DNA from: Marinisporobacter sp.
GTDB lineage: Bacteria; Bacillota; Clostridia; Peptostreptococcales; Thermotaleaceae
Reading direction: 5' to 3'
Length of the DNA stretch: 64,000 nucleotides
Assembly: GCA_025210525.1 (NCBI GenBank)
Contig: JAOARP010000058.1
Coordinates: 1 to 64,000 of the forward strand
This document shows, in pieces, positions 43,109 through 51,385 of the stretch. The stretch's first letter is position 1. Every line of letters begins with the position of its first letter. The translations under genes were made by a program, and so were the position numbers. The notes beneath the pieces were generated by a model that did not search any database, was not told where the DNA came from, and worked only from the letters and a program-made list of their open reading frames with translations.

Positions 43109-44383
43109 TTGATTAAGAATTTTATTTTTGAAAATTTCAAAAGCTTTGCTCAGGCTAGATTAGATATGGAACAACTTACAATAATGGTTGGAGCAAATGC
43201 TGGTGGTAAGACAAATGCTATAGAGGGAATCAAAATATTGTCAGAGCTTGTAACAGGTAGAGATCTTTCAGATATATTAGATGGAACAAAAAACTTTAAA
43301 GGGTGGATTCGAGGGGGAAGTGATGCTTGTCCTAGGTTTAATTCTAATTATTTTGTTTTAGGGTGTGTTATTGGATATGATAAAAATACTGATTTAGAGT
43401 ACAAAATAAAGATAAAAGTAGATGAAAAAATTTATGTAAAAGAAGAAAGTTTGAATAAGATATGCTATCATGACAATAAAAAAAGTGAGGAGAAGATTTT
43501 TTCAACAAAAAATCTTACGGAGTATGTAGGTGTTATAAGAGCAGAGTATAATAATGGGAGAAGAGGTCCTAATCCAATCATTGAGTGTATGGGGTTTTCT
43601 TCTGTAATTAGTCAATTGCAAACTAAAATACCATTAAAAAGTGAAGTAGAAAAAATAATTGTTTCAGAGATTCAACATGTCATTAAAAGATTAAGAAATA
43701 TATTGTTTTTTGATCCAGAGCCTTCCATGATTGAGGTGTATTCAAGAATAAATGATGTTGAAATGAAATCAAATGGTTCAAATCTACCTTCTGTTTTATA
43801 TTATTTATGTAAAGAGGAAGAAAAAAAAGAAAGAATTTTAGATATTATGAGATCTTTACCTGAAAGTGAATTTACAGATATTTCTTTTGATAAAACAGCC
43901 ATTGGTGATGTGATGTTTAAGGTTGAGGAAAAAGTTGGCAAAAATAAATATAATATTGAAGCTGAAAAATTAAGCTATGGAACTTTAAGAGCATTAGCAA
44001 TAGTAGCAGCGCTACTTCAAGGGGAAGAGCGATCTATGATTATTATTGAAGAAGTGAATAATGGTATTCATCCAAGTAGAGCATCGAAACTCATAGATGT
44101 CATATCAACTGTATCTGATGAAAGAAATATAGATACTTTAATTACTACACATAATACAGCTTTACTTAATGCTGTGAATAAGGATAATTTATTAGGTGTT
44201 GTTGTATGTTATAGAAATGCGTTTTCCGGAAGTAGTAAGTTTGTTTCTCTAGTAGATATAGATAAATATCCAAAGTTGATGGCAAAAGGGAAGTTAGGAG
44301 ATTTATTAGAAAAAGATGAAGTGCATAAAGCAATAATAGATAAGAAGACAAGAAAAAATCAATATACTTGGATGGAGGGGTAA
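43109..44383 (+). CDS. ABC/RecF-like ATPase paired with a PIN nuclease
   Basis: A 424-residue ATPase of the AAA15/AAA21 type. Walker A G-A-N-A-G-G-K-T is at 28-35. A composition-variable middle domain (about 60-270) follows. The ABC-like signature L-S-Y-G-T-L-R is near 288, Walker B I-I-I-E-E-V-N-N-G-I-H-P near 312 with E in place of the usual D, and the switch I-T-T-H-N-T near 345. TTG at 43109 follows AAGGAAGG by 8 bases; the GTG at 43100 lies inside that site. The PIN-domain gene begins 2 bases after its stop, so the two form one unit. A defence role is inferred from context. Confidence 0.8.
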   Translation: MIKNFIFENFKSFAQARLDMEQLTIMVGANAGGKTNAIEGIKILSELVTGRDLSDILDGTKNFKGWIRGGSDACPRFNSNYFVLGCVIGYDKNTDLEYKIKIKVDEKIYVKEESLNKICYHDNKKSEEKIFSTKNLTEYVGVIRAEYNNGRRGPNPIIECMGFSSVISQLQTKIPLKSEVEKIIVSEIQHVIKRLRNILFFDPEPSMIEVYSRINDVEMKSNGSNLPSVLYYLCKEEEKKERILDIMRSLPESEFTDISFDKTAIGDVMFKVEEKVGKNKYNIEAEKLSYGTLRALAIVAALLQGEERSMIIIEEVNNGIHPSRASKLIDVISTVSDERNIDTLITTHNTALLNAVNKDNLLGVVVCYRNAFSGSSKFVSLVDIDKYPKLMAKGKLGDLLEKDEVHKAIIDKKTRKNQYTWMEG

Positions 44384-44385
44384 GT

Positions 44386-44871
44386 ATGAATGTACATTTT
44401 ATAGACACCTCTGTTTTAGTAAATATTCTAGATATTCCAAATATGAATTCAGATAAAGAAAGGGTATTAGAGGAATATAGGCGTCTGAAAGAAAGTGAAA
44501 AAGATACACTGCTTTTACCATTGGCTACTATTATAGAAACTGGCAATCATATTGCACATATTCCTAATGGAGGTGTAAGAAGATCTAAAGGTAAAGCTAT
44601 GGCTGAAATGCTAAAAGACATGGCAAATGGAAATGCCCCTTGGGATTATTATGAAGGGGAAATTACTCGAGATGATTTATTGTACTTTTCCAAAGAGTTT
44701 CCGGATATGGCTATGCAGGAAACTGGGATAGGTGATTTATCTATCATATCAGCCTATAATAAATACAAAGAATCGGTTCCCGCTATTGGAAGGATTAGAA
44801 TATGGAGCTTAGATACGCATCTGTCTGCATACGAGGAACAAATGAGTGTACAGAAAAGAAGGAAGAGATAA
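44386..44871 (+). CDS. PIN-domain nuclease
   Basis: A 161-residue PIN-like protein. The four acidic positions of the fold are visible: D7 in H-F-I-D-T-S-V-L-V, E51 in T-I-I-E-T-G-N, D117 in G-I-G-D-L-S-I-I-S-A and D143 in W-S-L-D-T-H-L-S-A-Y. The tail is basic (K-R-R-K-R), which suits nucleic-acid binding. ATG at 44386 follows GGAGGGG, 2 bases after the ATPase stop. It is probably a metal-dependent RNase effector controlled by the ATPase. An ordinary VapC toxin is less likely because no antitoxin gene adjoins. Confidence 0.8.
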   Translation: MNVHFIDTSVLVNILDIPNMNSDKERVLEEYRRLKESEKDTLLLPLATIIETGNHIAHIPNGGVRRSKGKAMAEMLKDMANGNAPWDYYEGEITRDDLLYFSKEFPDMAMQETGIGDLSIISAYNKYKESVPAIGRIRIWSLDTHLSAYEEQMSVQKRRKR

Positions 44872-44874
44872 GGT

Positions 44875-44914
44875 AAAACCCTCTTACAGTATATTTTGTA
44901 AGGGGGTTTTAAAA
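44875..44914. terminator. Bidirectional terminator
   Basis: A 14-bp stem AAAACCCTCTTACA / TGTAAGGGGGTTTT (one G-U) with an 8-base loop. It lies between the PIN gene and the convergent ychF. Confidence 0.88.
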
Positions 44915-44945
44915 GTGATATTTATAAATTTTGAGGACTAGAGTG

Positions 44946-46037
44946 TTATACGTTAAATCTAAATAATATTACATCTCCATCTTTTACAATATAATCTTTT
45001 CCTTCAAGTCGTACAAGTCCTTTTTCCTTTGCAGCAGCCATATTACCAGAAGCTACTAAATCATCAAAACTAATAGTTTCTGCACGGATAAATCCTTTTT
45101 CAAAATCTGTATGGATTTTTCCAGCAGCTTGTGGAGCTTTGCTTCCAATCTTTATAGTCCATGCACGAACTTCTTGCGGTCCTGCTGTTAAGAAGCTCAT
45201 TAAGCCAAGAAGGTTATATCCAGCTTTGATCAATTTATCAAGACCAGATTCTTCAAGACCTAGTTCTGCTAAAAATTGTTCTTTTTCTTCATCATCAAGC
45301 TCAGAAATTTCAGATTCGATTTTGGCACAGATTACTACGACCTCTGCATTTTCAGTTTTAGCATGTTCTCTTACCTGTGCTACCATTTGATTATCAGAAG
45401 GATCTAGTAAATCATCTTCAGATACATTGGCAACATAAATGATTGGTTTAAAGGATAATAAAGTATATTCTTGTACCATTTTTTCTTCATCTTCTGTTAA
45501 TTCAAGGGTTCTTGCAGATTTTCCTTCTTCAAGAGTTGCTTTGACTCTTTCTAGTAAGTCAAGTTCTTTTTGAAGAGATTTATCTCCCTTTAAAAGTTTT
45601 TTCGTCTTTTGAATTCTTCTATCAATGAGTTCAAGATCAGAAAATATTAATTCAAGATTAATGGTTTCAATATCTCTCAGGGGTCCTACACTACCTTCTA
45701 CGTGAACGACATTTTCATCTTCAAAACATCTTACTACGTGAACGATTGCAGCAACCTCACGGATATTTCCTAAAAATTTATTTCCAAGACCTTCTCCTTT
45801 ACTAGCTCCTTTTACAAGTCCTGCTATATCATAAAATTCAATAGCAGTAGGAAGTACTTTCTTTGAATCATACATTTCTCTTAATACTTCTAATCTTTTA
45901 TCAGGAACGGAAACAACCCCGACATTTGGTTCGATAGTACAGAATGGATAGTTTGCTGATTCAGCACCAGCTTTTGTAATAGCGTTAAATAATGTACTTT
46001 TACCTACATTTGGTAAACCTACGATACCTAATTTCAT
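44946..46037 (-). CDS. ychF: Redox-regulated ATPase YchF (Obg-like)
   Basis: A 363-residue P-loop protein of the Obg/OLA1 family, ribosome-associated and ATP- rather than GTP-preferring. The motifs are G-L-P-N-V-G-K-S-T-L-F at 6-16, a switch I region, D-I-A-G-L-V-K-G-A near 69, an N-x-x-E nucleotide-base motif (N-V-S-E-D) near 205, a coiled-coil arm and a C-terminal TGS domain (about 280-363). The gene is complete. Its last 238 bases recur in decayed form at 42463, which suggests the present 3' end was supplied by the neighbouring cassette. Confidence 0.95.
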   Translation of the reverse strand: MKLGIVGLPNVGKSTLFNAITKAGAESANYPFCTIEPNVGVVSVPDKRLEVLREMYDSKKVLPTAIEFYDIAGLVKGASKGEGLGNKFLGNIREVAAIVHVVRCFEDENVVHVEGSVGPLRDIETINLELIFSDLELIDRRIQKTKKLLKGDKSLQKELDLLERVKATLEEGKSARTLELTEDEEKMVQEYTLLSFKPIIYVANVSEDDLLDPSDNQMVAQVREHAKTENAEVVVICAKIESEISELDDEEKEQFLAELGLEESGLDKLIKAGYNLLGLMSFLTAGPQEVRAWTIKIGSKAPQAAGKIHTDFEKGFIRAETISFDDLVASGNMAAAKEKGLVRLEGKDYIVKDGDVILFRFNV

Positions 46038-46192
46038 TCGTAACTCTTCCTTTCAAACGATCTATGTGATTTTCATACAAATTAAATTATAACTGATAAA
46101 TATGTCTAGTTCAATAAAAAGAAGTCATGAAGGCGTTCTTTTTTCATATTTAGTAGATGTTATCAATAAAATGAATTAGGGGGTGGGACTTT

Positions 46193-47368
46193 GTGAAGAT
46201 GATTAAGAATATGAAAGCACTATTTTTTTCGATGGTGTTTTCTATATTTGTAATAGGTTATTTAGTAGGTTTTGGACTTTTAGAGAGATGTTCTATTGTT
46301 GGTTTAACTATATTTTTTTGTATATTTATTAAAAATATAAGAAAGATAAACTTGATGCAATTTTGCATAGGGATAGGTGGACTGATTGTAGGGATTTTAT
46401 TATGTAGTCATTTTTTATTTTTTTTTGAATATAAAGATGAAAGTAGGAAAGAGTCTATTTATGCAGAAGAAAATGAAAATACAGCTGTATTATTGGTATA
46501 CGAAGGAGAGCCTGAGAGGTATGATTTGCCTATTCACTTAAAAAATATGAATAGAAATGATTCTTTAAAGGAAAAAATATTTTTACCTATGAGATTGTAT
46601 CAATATAAAAGAATTTATGAAAATATAGGAATAAGTAAATATAAAGATATAAGCAGAAGAATTGGACAAAAGCTTTCTAACCATTTAGACCATGGCTATG
46701 ATATTTATATCTCTTATTTAAATGATCAACCTTATTATAAAGATGTTATCTGTGAAAAGGTATTGAGACAAAAATATAAGAAAATGATTATTGCTCCTAT
46801 TTTTTTGACAGAATCATTAAATTATCAATATGTTGTTCACCAATTAGAAATGGAAAATCTATATACGAGTAAGAAGTCATTAAAGTTTATGACACCCCTT
46901 TGGGATGGGGAGAAAATCACAAAGGCTATTGTAAAAGAAGTATGCAAGGAAAATGAGGATAAAAAAGATATAGGAATTATTCTAATGGGAAATATGAAGG
47001 GCGAAGGTGTAATGTCAAAGGCTGTGAATCAGGAAAGAAAGTTTATGGAAAATATCAAAAAAGAATTGATAAAAAATGGATTTGAAGAAAGAAAAATAAA
47101 ATTTACGGAACAGATATTTAAAGAAGAAGCGATTAATAAAAATTTAGGAGAACTCCAGGAATATGGAATAGGAAAGATTTTATTAGTGGGAATAGATGAT
47201 GTACTAGATAAAATAGAAAATCAGTACAGGATAGAAAAATTAATTAAAAAGATGAAAGGGATAGAAAATCTGGATATAAAATATATGAAGGGATGGGGAG
47301 AAAAGGATTTAATAATAGAAGAATTAGAATATAGAATGAGGTTGATGAATGTAGAAAAATGGAATTAA
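46193..47368 (+). CDS. Membrane-anchored ferrochelatase-like protein of unknown function
   Basis: A 391-residue protein. Two or three N-terminal membrane helices (about 8-28, 33-50, 58-80) precede a soluble domain. From residue 100 the order A-V-L-L-V-Y-E-G-E-P-E, Y-K-D-I-S-R-R-I-G-Q-K-L and M-I-I-A-P-I-F-L-T-E-S follows the ferrochelatase/chelatase superfamily layout. The catalytic His that usually follows the Y-P/S-x-H region is not evident, so enzymatic activity is doubtful. GTG at 46193 follows AGGGGGTGGG. It precedes the YfmF/YfmH pair. The family call is tentative. Confidence 0.55.
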   Translation: MKMIKNMKALFFSMVFSIFVIGYLVGFGLLERCSIVGLTIFFCIFIKNIRKINLMQFCIGIGGLIVGILLCSHFLFFFEYKDESRKESIYAEENENTAVLLVYEGEPERYDLPIHLKNMNRNDSLKEKIFLPMRLYQYKRIYENIGISKYKDISRRIGQKLSNHLDHGYDIYISYLNDQPYYKDVICEKVLRQKYKKMIIAPIFLTESLNYQYVVHQLEMENLYTSKKSLKFMTPLWDGEKITKAIVKEVCKENEDKKDIGIILMGNMKGEGVMSKAVNQERKFMENIKKELIKNGFEERKIKFTEQIFKEEAINKNLGELQEYGIGKILLVGIDDVLDKIENQYRIEKLIKKMKGIENLDIKYMKGWGEKDLIIEELEYRMRLMNVEKWN

Positions 47369-47486
47369 ATGGTTGAGTTTTTTGAAAAATGTATATAATA
47401 GAAAGGAACAAGCATAATAAATAGTGACAATATGGAAAATTTGCGATATAAATAAATTATACAAAATAATGCAAGGAGGGTTAAAT

Positions 47487-48767
47487 TTGCTAGAAAGATT
47501 AAAACCTATAGAAATTGAGAAAAATATTAAGCTACATATTATTAAAACAGATAAATTTAAAACGAATTTAGTAAGTGTCTATTTTAAAAGACCTCTTGTA
47601 AAAGAGGAGGTTACAAAAAATGCCTTATTATCTATGGTATTACCTAGAGGAACTAAAAAATATACAAGTTCTATGGCAATATCAAAGGAATTAGAAGGAC
47701 TATACGGAGCTTTTTTAGGCTGTGATGTAGCTAAAAAGGGTGAAAGACAGATTATTCAGTTCAGAATGCAATTGATTAATGACCAATATGTGGAAGATAA
47801 AAATTTATTGGCCAAGGGAATGGAAATACTCAATGAATATATGAATGACCCATATGAAATAAATGGTTGCCTTGAAAAAGATTATGTAAACCAAGAAAAA
47901 GATAATTTAATGGAGCGAATAGAAGGACGAAAAAATGATAAGATGAAATATGCCTATGACCGTTGTATTGAAGAAATGTGTGAAAATGAGAACTTTTCAT
48001 TGTATCCTTATGGGAATATAGAGGATTTAAAAAATATCACTAGTGAATCCTTATATGCACATTATAAAAATATTATTTCTACTTCTCCTATTGATATTTG
48101 TGTAGTAGGAGATTTTAATGAATTAGAAATACAAACATTAGTTACTGAAAAATTAAAGTTTAGACAAGATAATGTTGTATCCATAGAAAGAGAAAAAATA
48201 GCTTATACGCCTGATGGAGTAAAAAAATTAAAAGAAGAGATGGATATCAATCAGGGAAAATTAAATCTTGGATATAGAACCAATGTTCCTTTTGAAAGTG
48301 AATTATATCATTCTTTATTGGTATATTCGAATATTTTAGGTGGAGGACCAAATTCAAAGCTTTTCAAGAATGTTAGAGAAAAGGAAAGTCTTTGCTACTA
48401 TATTTTTTCCAGGATAGAAAAGTTTAAATCCCTTATGCTGATAGGTTCTGGAATAGAATTTGATAATTATGAAAAGGCTGTAACGCTAATAGAAAAGGAA
48501 ATTAATGAAATGAATCAAGGAAATTTTTCTGATGAAGATATTAATAGTGCTAAAAACTCTATTATTACATCCATCAGAGGAATGACAGATAGTCCTTATA
48601 TGCTAGGTGATTTTTATTATTCACAAGCTATTAGTGGTAGTGAGGATACACTAGAGACCATGATTGAAAAAATTAGAAAAGTTAATAAAGAACAAATTAT
48701 TGAAGCAGGAAAGAATATTCAGTTAGACACCATATACTTCCTAAAAAATAAAGGGGAGGTTCGATAA
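47487..48767 (+). CDS. yfmF: M16-family protein YfmF (inactive zinc-peptidase homologue)
   Basis: A 426-residue M16 peptidase-like protein with two homologous halves. The zinc motif H-x-x-E-H expected near residue 60 is absent, as in YfmF-type subunits. It pairs with the adjacent YfmH-like protein, which retains the motif, and the pair is linked in Bacilli to maturation of modified EF-P. TTG at 47487 is chosen because AAGGAGGG lies 8 bases upstream; the longer frame from 47424 has no site. One base separates its stop from yfmH. Confidence 0.87.
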   Translation: MLERLKPIEIEKNIKLHIIKTDKFKTNLVSVYFKRPLVKEEVTKNALLSMVLPRGTKKYTSSMAISKELEGLYGAFLGCDVAKKGERQIIQFRMQLINDQYVEDKNLLAKGMEILNEYMNDPYEINGCLEKDYVNQEKDNLMERIEGRKNDKMKYAYDRCIEEMCENENFSLYPYGNIEDLKNITSESLYAHYKNIISTSPIDICVVGDFNELEIQTLVTEKLKFRQDNVVSIEREKIAYTPDGVKKLKEEMDINQGKLNLGYRTNVPFESELYHSLLVYSNILGGGPNSKLFKNVREKESLCYYIFSRIEKFKSLMLIGSGIEFDNYEKAVTLIEKEINEMNQGNFSDEDINSAKNSIITSIRGMTDSPYMLGDFYYSQAISGSEDTLETMIEKIRKVNKEQIIEAGKNIQLDTIYFLKNKGEVR

Positions 48768-48768
48768 G

Positions 48769-50064
48769 ATGAATGTAAAACTTATAGAAAGTAAATTGTT
48801 GAAAGAAAAAATGTTTTTAAAAGAACTATCTAATGGATTACAAGTGTTTTTTATGCCTAAAGAAGGCTATACAAAGCAATATGCTATTTTTGCTACAAAA
48901 TATGGTTCTAATGAAAGTGAATTTGTAATCCCAGGAGAGCATGAAGCAACAAAGGTTCCTGATGGCATTGCACATTTCTTAGAGCATAAATTATTTGAAG
49001 AAGAAGAGGGGAGTATATTTGATAAGTTTTCAGAATTAGGGTCTAATGTAAATGCATATACAAACTTTACTTCAACATGCTATTTATTTTCATCTACAGA
49101 TCGATTTTATGAAAATCTTGAAGTTTTGATGAATTTTGTACAGTCTCCCTATTTTACAGATGAAAATGTGGAAAAAGAAAAGGGGATTATAGGGCAGGAA
49201 ATAAAGATGTATGAAGATAATCCTAATTGGAGAGTATTTTTTAATGGATTAAAGGCAATGTATCATAATCATCCAGTAAAGGTGGATATTGCAGGGACTG
49301 TTGAGAGTATTAGTAAAATAACAAAGGAAGACCTTTACAAGTGTTATAATACTTTTTATGATCCTTCTAATATGATTGTATTTATTGTAGGAGATGTGGA
49401 TAGGGAAAAAGTTTTTTCTATTATTGAAAAGCTTCAAAAGAAGACAGAGAAAGTAGAAGATGAAATCAAAAGAATTTATCCTAAGGAGCCGAACACTATT
49501 GTTCAAAATATCATTGAAGAAAGATTAGATGTTTCTATTCCGCTTTTTAATATTGCTTTTAAAGATATAGATAATCATCTTAGTCCTAATGAACTTTTGA
49601 AAAAAGATATCGGTACGAAAATACTACTCGATATGCTGTTTGGAAAGAGTTCAGATTTATATAAAAATCTTTATGAAGAAGGACTTATTAATGATACCTT
49701 CGAAAATGAATATACAGGGGCAATAGATTATGCATATTCTATGCTAGGGGGAGAATCTAAAAATCCTAAAAAGGTTTTAGAAAAGGTACTTTCTTATGTA
49801 GAAGAACTAAAGAAAACAGGACTAAATGAAGAGGATTTTAAAAGAATAAAGAAAAAACATATCGGACAACATTTAAGCTATTATAATTCTGTAGAATTTG
49901 TTGCTACTACTTTTGTTTCTTATCAATTTAAAGGGATACATATTTTTGATTATATAGAAGCTTTAAAGGATATGAAATTTGAAAAGGTGCAAAAACGATT
50001 TAGAGAACATTTTGATGAAAAAAGATGCATACTATCTGTTATAAGTCCAAAATCCTTTGAATAA
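48769..50064 (+). CDS. yfmH: M16-family metallopeptidase YfmH
   Basis: A 431-residue M16 zinc peptidase. The inverted zinc motif is H-F-L-E-H near residue 67, and the downstream glutamate ligand is within E-K-E-K-G-I-I-G-Q-E near 140. This is the catalytic partner of the upstream YfmF-type subunit, forming a heterodimeric clamshell in the cytoplasm. The start ATG follows GGGGAGGTTCGATAAG. A hairpin at 50095 separates it from lgt. Confidence 0.9.
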   Translation: MNVKLIESKLLKEKMFLKELSNGLQVFFMPKEGYTKQYAIFATKYGSNESEFVIPGEHEATKVPDGIAHFLEHKLFEEEEGSIFDKFSELGSNVNAYTNFTSTCYLFSSTDRFYENLEVLMNFVQSPYFTDENVEKEKGIIGQEIKMYEDNPNWRVFFNGLKAMYHNHPVKVDIAGTVESISKITKEDLYKCYNTFYDPSNMIVFIVGDVDREKVFSIIEKLQKKTEKVEDEIKRIYPKEPNTIVQNIIEERLDVSIPLFNIAFKDIDNHLSPNELLKKDIGTKILLDMLFGKSSDLYKNLYEEGLINDTFENEYTGAIDYAYSMLGGESKNPKKVLEKVLSYVEELKKTGLNEEDFKRIKKKHIGQHLSYYNSVEFVATTFVSYQFKGIHIFDYIEALKDMKFEKVQKRFREHFDEKRCILSVISPKSFE

Positions 50065-50094
50065 AATGAAAAAATTCATTATAATAGAAATAAT

Positions 50095-50127
50095 GGTTGT
50101 CAGTTTTTCTGACAACCAAAACTTTTT
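50095..50127 (+). terminator. Probable terminator
   Basis: A perfect 9-bp stem GGTTGTCAG / CTGACAACC with a TTTTT loop. The U run (CTTTTT) follows after AAAA, so termination may be partial before lgt. Confidence 0.65.
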
Positions 50128-50142
50128 AAGGAGTGATTTGAT

Positions 50143-50868
50143 TTGGATCCAATAGCATTTAAATTATTTGGACTAGAAATAAGATGGTATGGAATACTCA
50201 TTGCAACAGGAATGGTACTAGGAACGATTCTTGCCATTAAAAGGGCAAAAAGACAAGGAATAGAGGAGGATAAGGTACTGGATTTATTATTGTTTGCAAT
50301 TCCTGCTTCTATTATTGGTGCAAGAACCTATTATGTGCTTTTTAATTTAAAATCCTATGGAGGAGATCTCCTTAGTATGATCAATATTCGACAAGGTGGA
50401 TTAGCTATTCATGGTGGAGTTATAGGAGGAGTACTAGTAGGATATTTCTTTTGTAAGAAGCATCATATTTCATTTAGAAAGATGGTTGATATATGTGCGC
50501 CAAGTATTATCCTGGGTCAAGCTATTGGAAGATGGGGGAATTTTATTAACAAGGAAGCTTATGGAAGCCCTACGGATTTACCCTGGGCAATTGTAGTAGA
50601 TGGGGTAAAAGTACACCCAACTTTTCTTTATGAATCTATTTGGAATTTTATGGTGTTTTTATTTCTGCTATGGTATGATAAAAAGAAAAAATTTCATGGA
50701 GAATTATTTTTACTATATGCAGCCCTTTATTCGACAGCAAGATTTTTTATTGAAGGTTTAAGGATGGATAGCTTAATGTTTGGACCTTTTAGAGTGGCGC
50801 AACTAGTAAGTATAAGTGCTATTTTGTTAGCAAGTACTTTTATATACATAGGGAGAAAAAGAGCATAA
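50143..50868 (+). CDS. lgt: Prolipoprotein diacylglyceryl transferase
   Basis: A 241-residue membrane enzyme that adds diacylglycerol from phosphatidylglycerol to the lipobox cysteine of prolipoproteins. Seven membrane segments are expected. The Lgt signature is visible as G-A-R-T-Y-Y-V (near 66), the I-H-G-G-V-I-G-G motif (near 88) and G-R-W-G-N-F-I-N-K-E-A-Y-G (near 130). Substrates in this window would include the GerC-type and rhodanese lipoproteins. The TTG start follows AAGGAGTGATT. Confidence 0.96.
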   Translation: MDPIAFKLFGLEIRWYGILIATGMVLGTILAIKRAKRQGIEEDKVLDLLLFAIPASIIGARTYYVLFNLKSYGGDLLSMINIRQGGLAIHGGVIGGVLVGYFFCKKHHISFRKMVDICAPSIILGQAIGRWGNFINKEAYGSPTDLPWAIVVDGVKVHPTFLYESIWNFMVFLFLLWYDKKKKFHGELFLLYAALYSTARFFIEGLRMDSLMFGPFRVAQLVSISAILLASTFIYIGRKRA

Positions 50869-50966
50869 AATAGGTCATTTATTCGAAAAAAGTAGAAAAA
50901 TGATGCGGATTTCAGAATATATAAAATTGCAACAAAAATATAATAACATTGTCATAATATGTTGTT

Positions 50967-50995
50967 GACATATATTAGAAATTGTAATAGTATAT
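50967..50995 (+). promoter_or_regulatory. Probable promoter of the second Spo0E-like gene
   Basis: TTGACA (50967-50972) is followed at 17 bases by TAGTAT (50990-50995) within the TA-rich run AATAGTATATAT, about 60 bases before the ATG. The perfect -35 makes this credible; the -10 choice is uncertain. Confidence 0.55.
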
Positions 50996-51054
50996 ATCCG
51001 TGCTAAAAATTTCAACTAATAGTAAAATATAGTGCAGGGATATGGGGTGTAGAT

Positions 51055-51207
51055 ATGTCAAAGTATGATATAGAGAAAGTACGAACTAAATTACATGATC
51101 TTATTCAATTTGGATGTAATTATGATGAAATTTATAGGGTGAGTGTTGAACTAGATCAGTTGATTATTGCTTTTTATAGAAATAAAAATCAATCCATGAT
51201 GATATAA
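51055..51207 (+). CDS. Spo0E-like aspartyl-phosphate phosphatase
   Basis: A 50-residue protein made of two helices, with the Spo0E-type signature S-V-E-L-D-Q-L-I-I-A-F-Y (S-x-E-L-D-x-L-I-x-x-F/Y) near residue 30. It should dephosphorylate Spo0A~P or a similar regulator. It is shorter than, and clearly different from, the other Spo0E-like protein at 32.1 kb. GGGGTG precedes the ATG at good spacing. Its own promoter lies at 50967 and its terminator at 51214, so it is an independent transcript between lgt and mraZ. Confidence 0.82.
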   Translation: MSKYDIEKVRTKLHDLIQFGCNYDEIYRVSVELDQLIIAFYRNKNQSMMI

Positions 51208-51213
51208 TATCAA

Positions 51214-51248
51214 TAAAAACCTTCAAGTGATAGGCTTGGAGGTTTTTT
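51214..51248 (+). terminator. Rho-independent terminator
   Basis: A 12-bp stem AAAACCTTCAAG / CTTGGAGGTTTT, followed by TT. It follows the Spo0E-like gene and isolates it from mraZ. Confidence 0.88.
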
Positions 51249-51333
51249 GATGAATAAAAATAGTAGGATATACCTAACAAAAAATATTCATTTAGGGAAG
51301 GATTTTTAAAAAATAAATAGAAATTATTTAAAA

Positions 51334-51359
51334 GTGGTGAGAAGTGGAGGGCGGTGGAG
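51334..51359 (+). promoter_or_regulatory. MraZ operator (three GTGGNG boxes)
   Basis: GTGGTG, GTGGAG and GTGGAG begin at 51334, 51344 and 51354, exactly 10 bases apart, 27 bases upstream of the mraZ start. This matches the known MraZ target of tandem GTGG-type boxes with 4-base spacers and indicates autoregulation of the cluster. Confidence 0.85.
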
Positions 51360-51385
51360 GCTTTTTCCTAAAATGGGGTGAAAAT

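Noticed and set aside
44166-44546. 126-codon minus-strand frame across the ATPase/PIN junction
   Set aside because: It overlaps two well-supported plus-strand genes and lacks a start signal, so it is not an antitoxin.
44386-44871. PIN gene as a VapC toxin of a type II toxin-antitoxin pair
   Set aside because: There is no small antitoxin gene next to it; the coupled upstream gene is a 424-residue ATPase, and the protein is longer than most VapC toxins.
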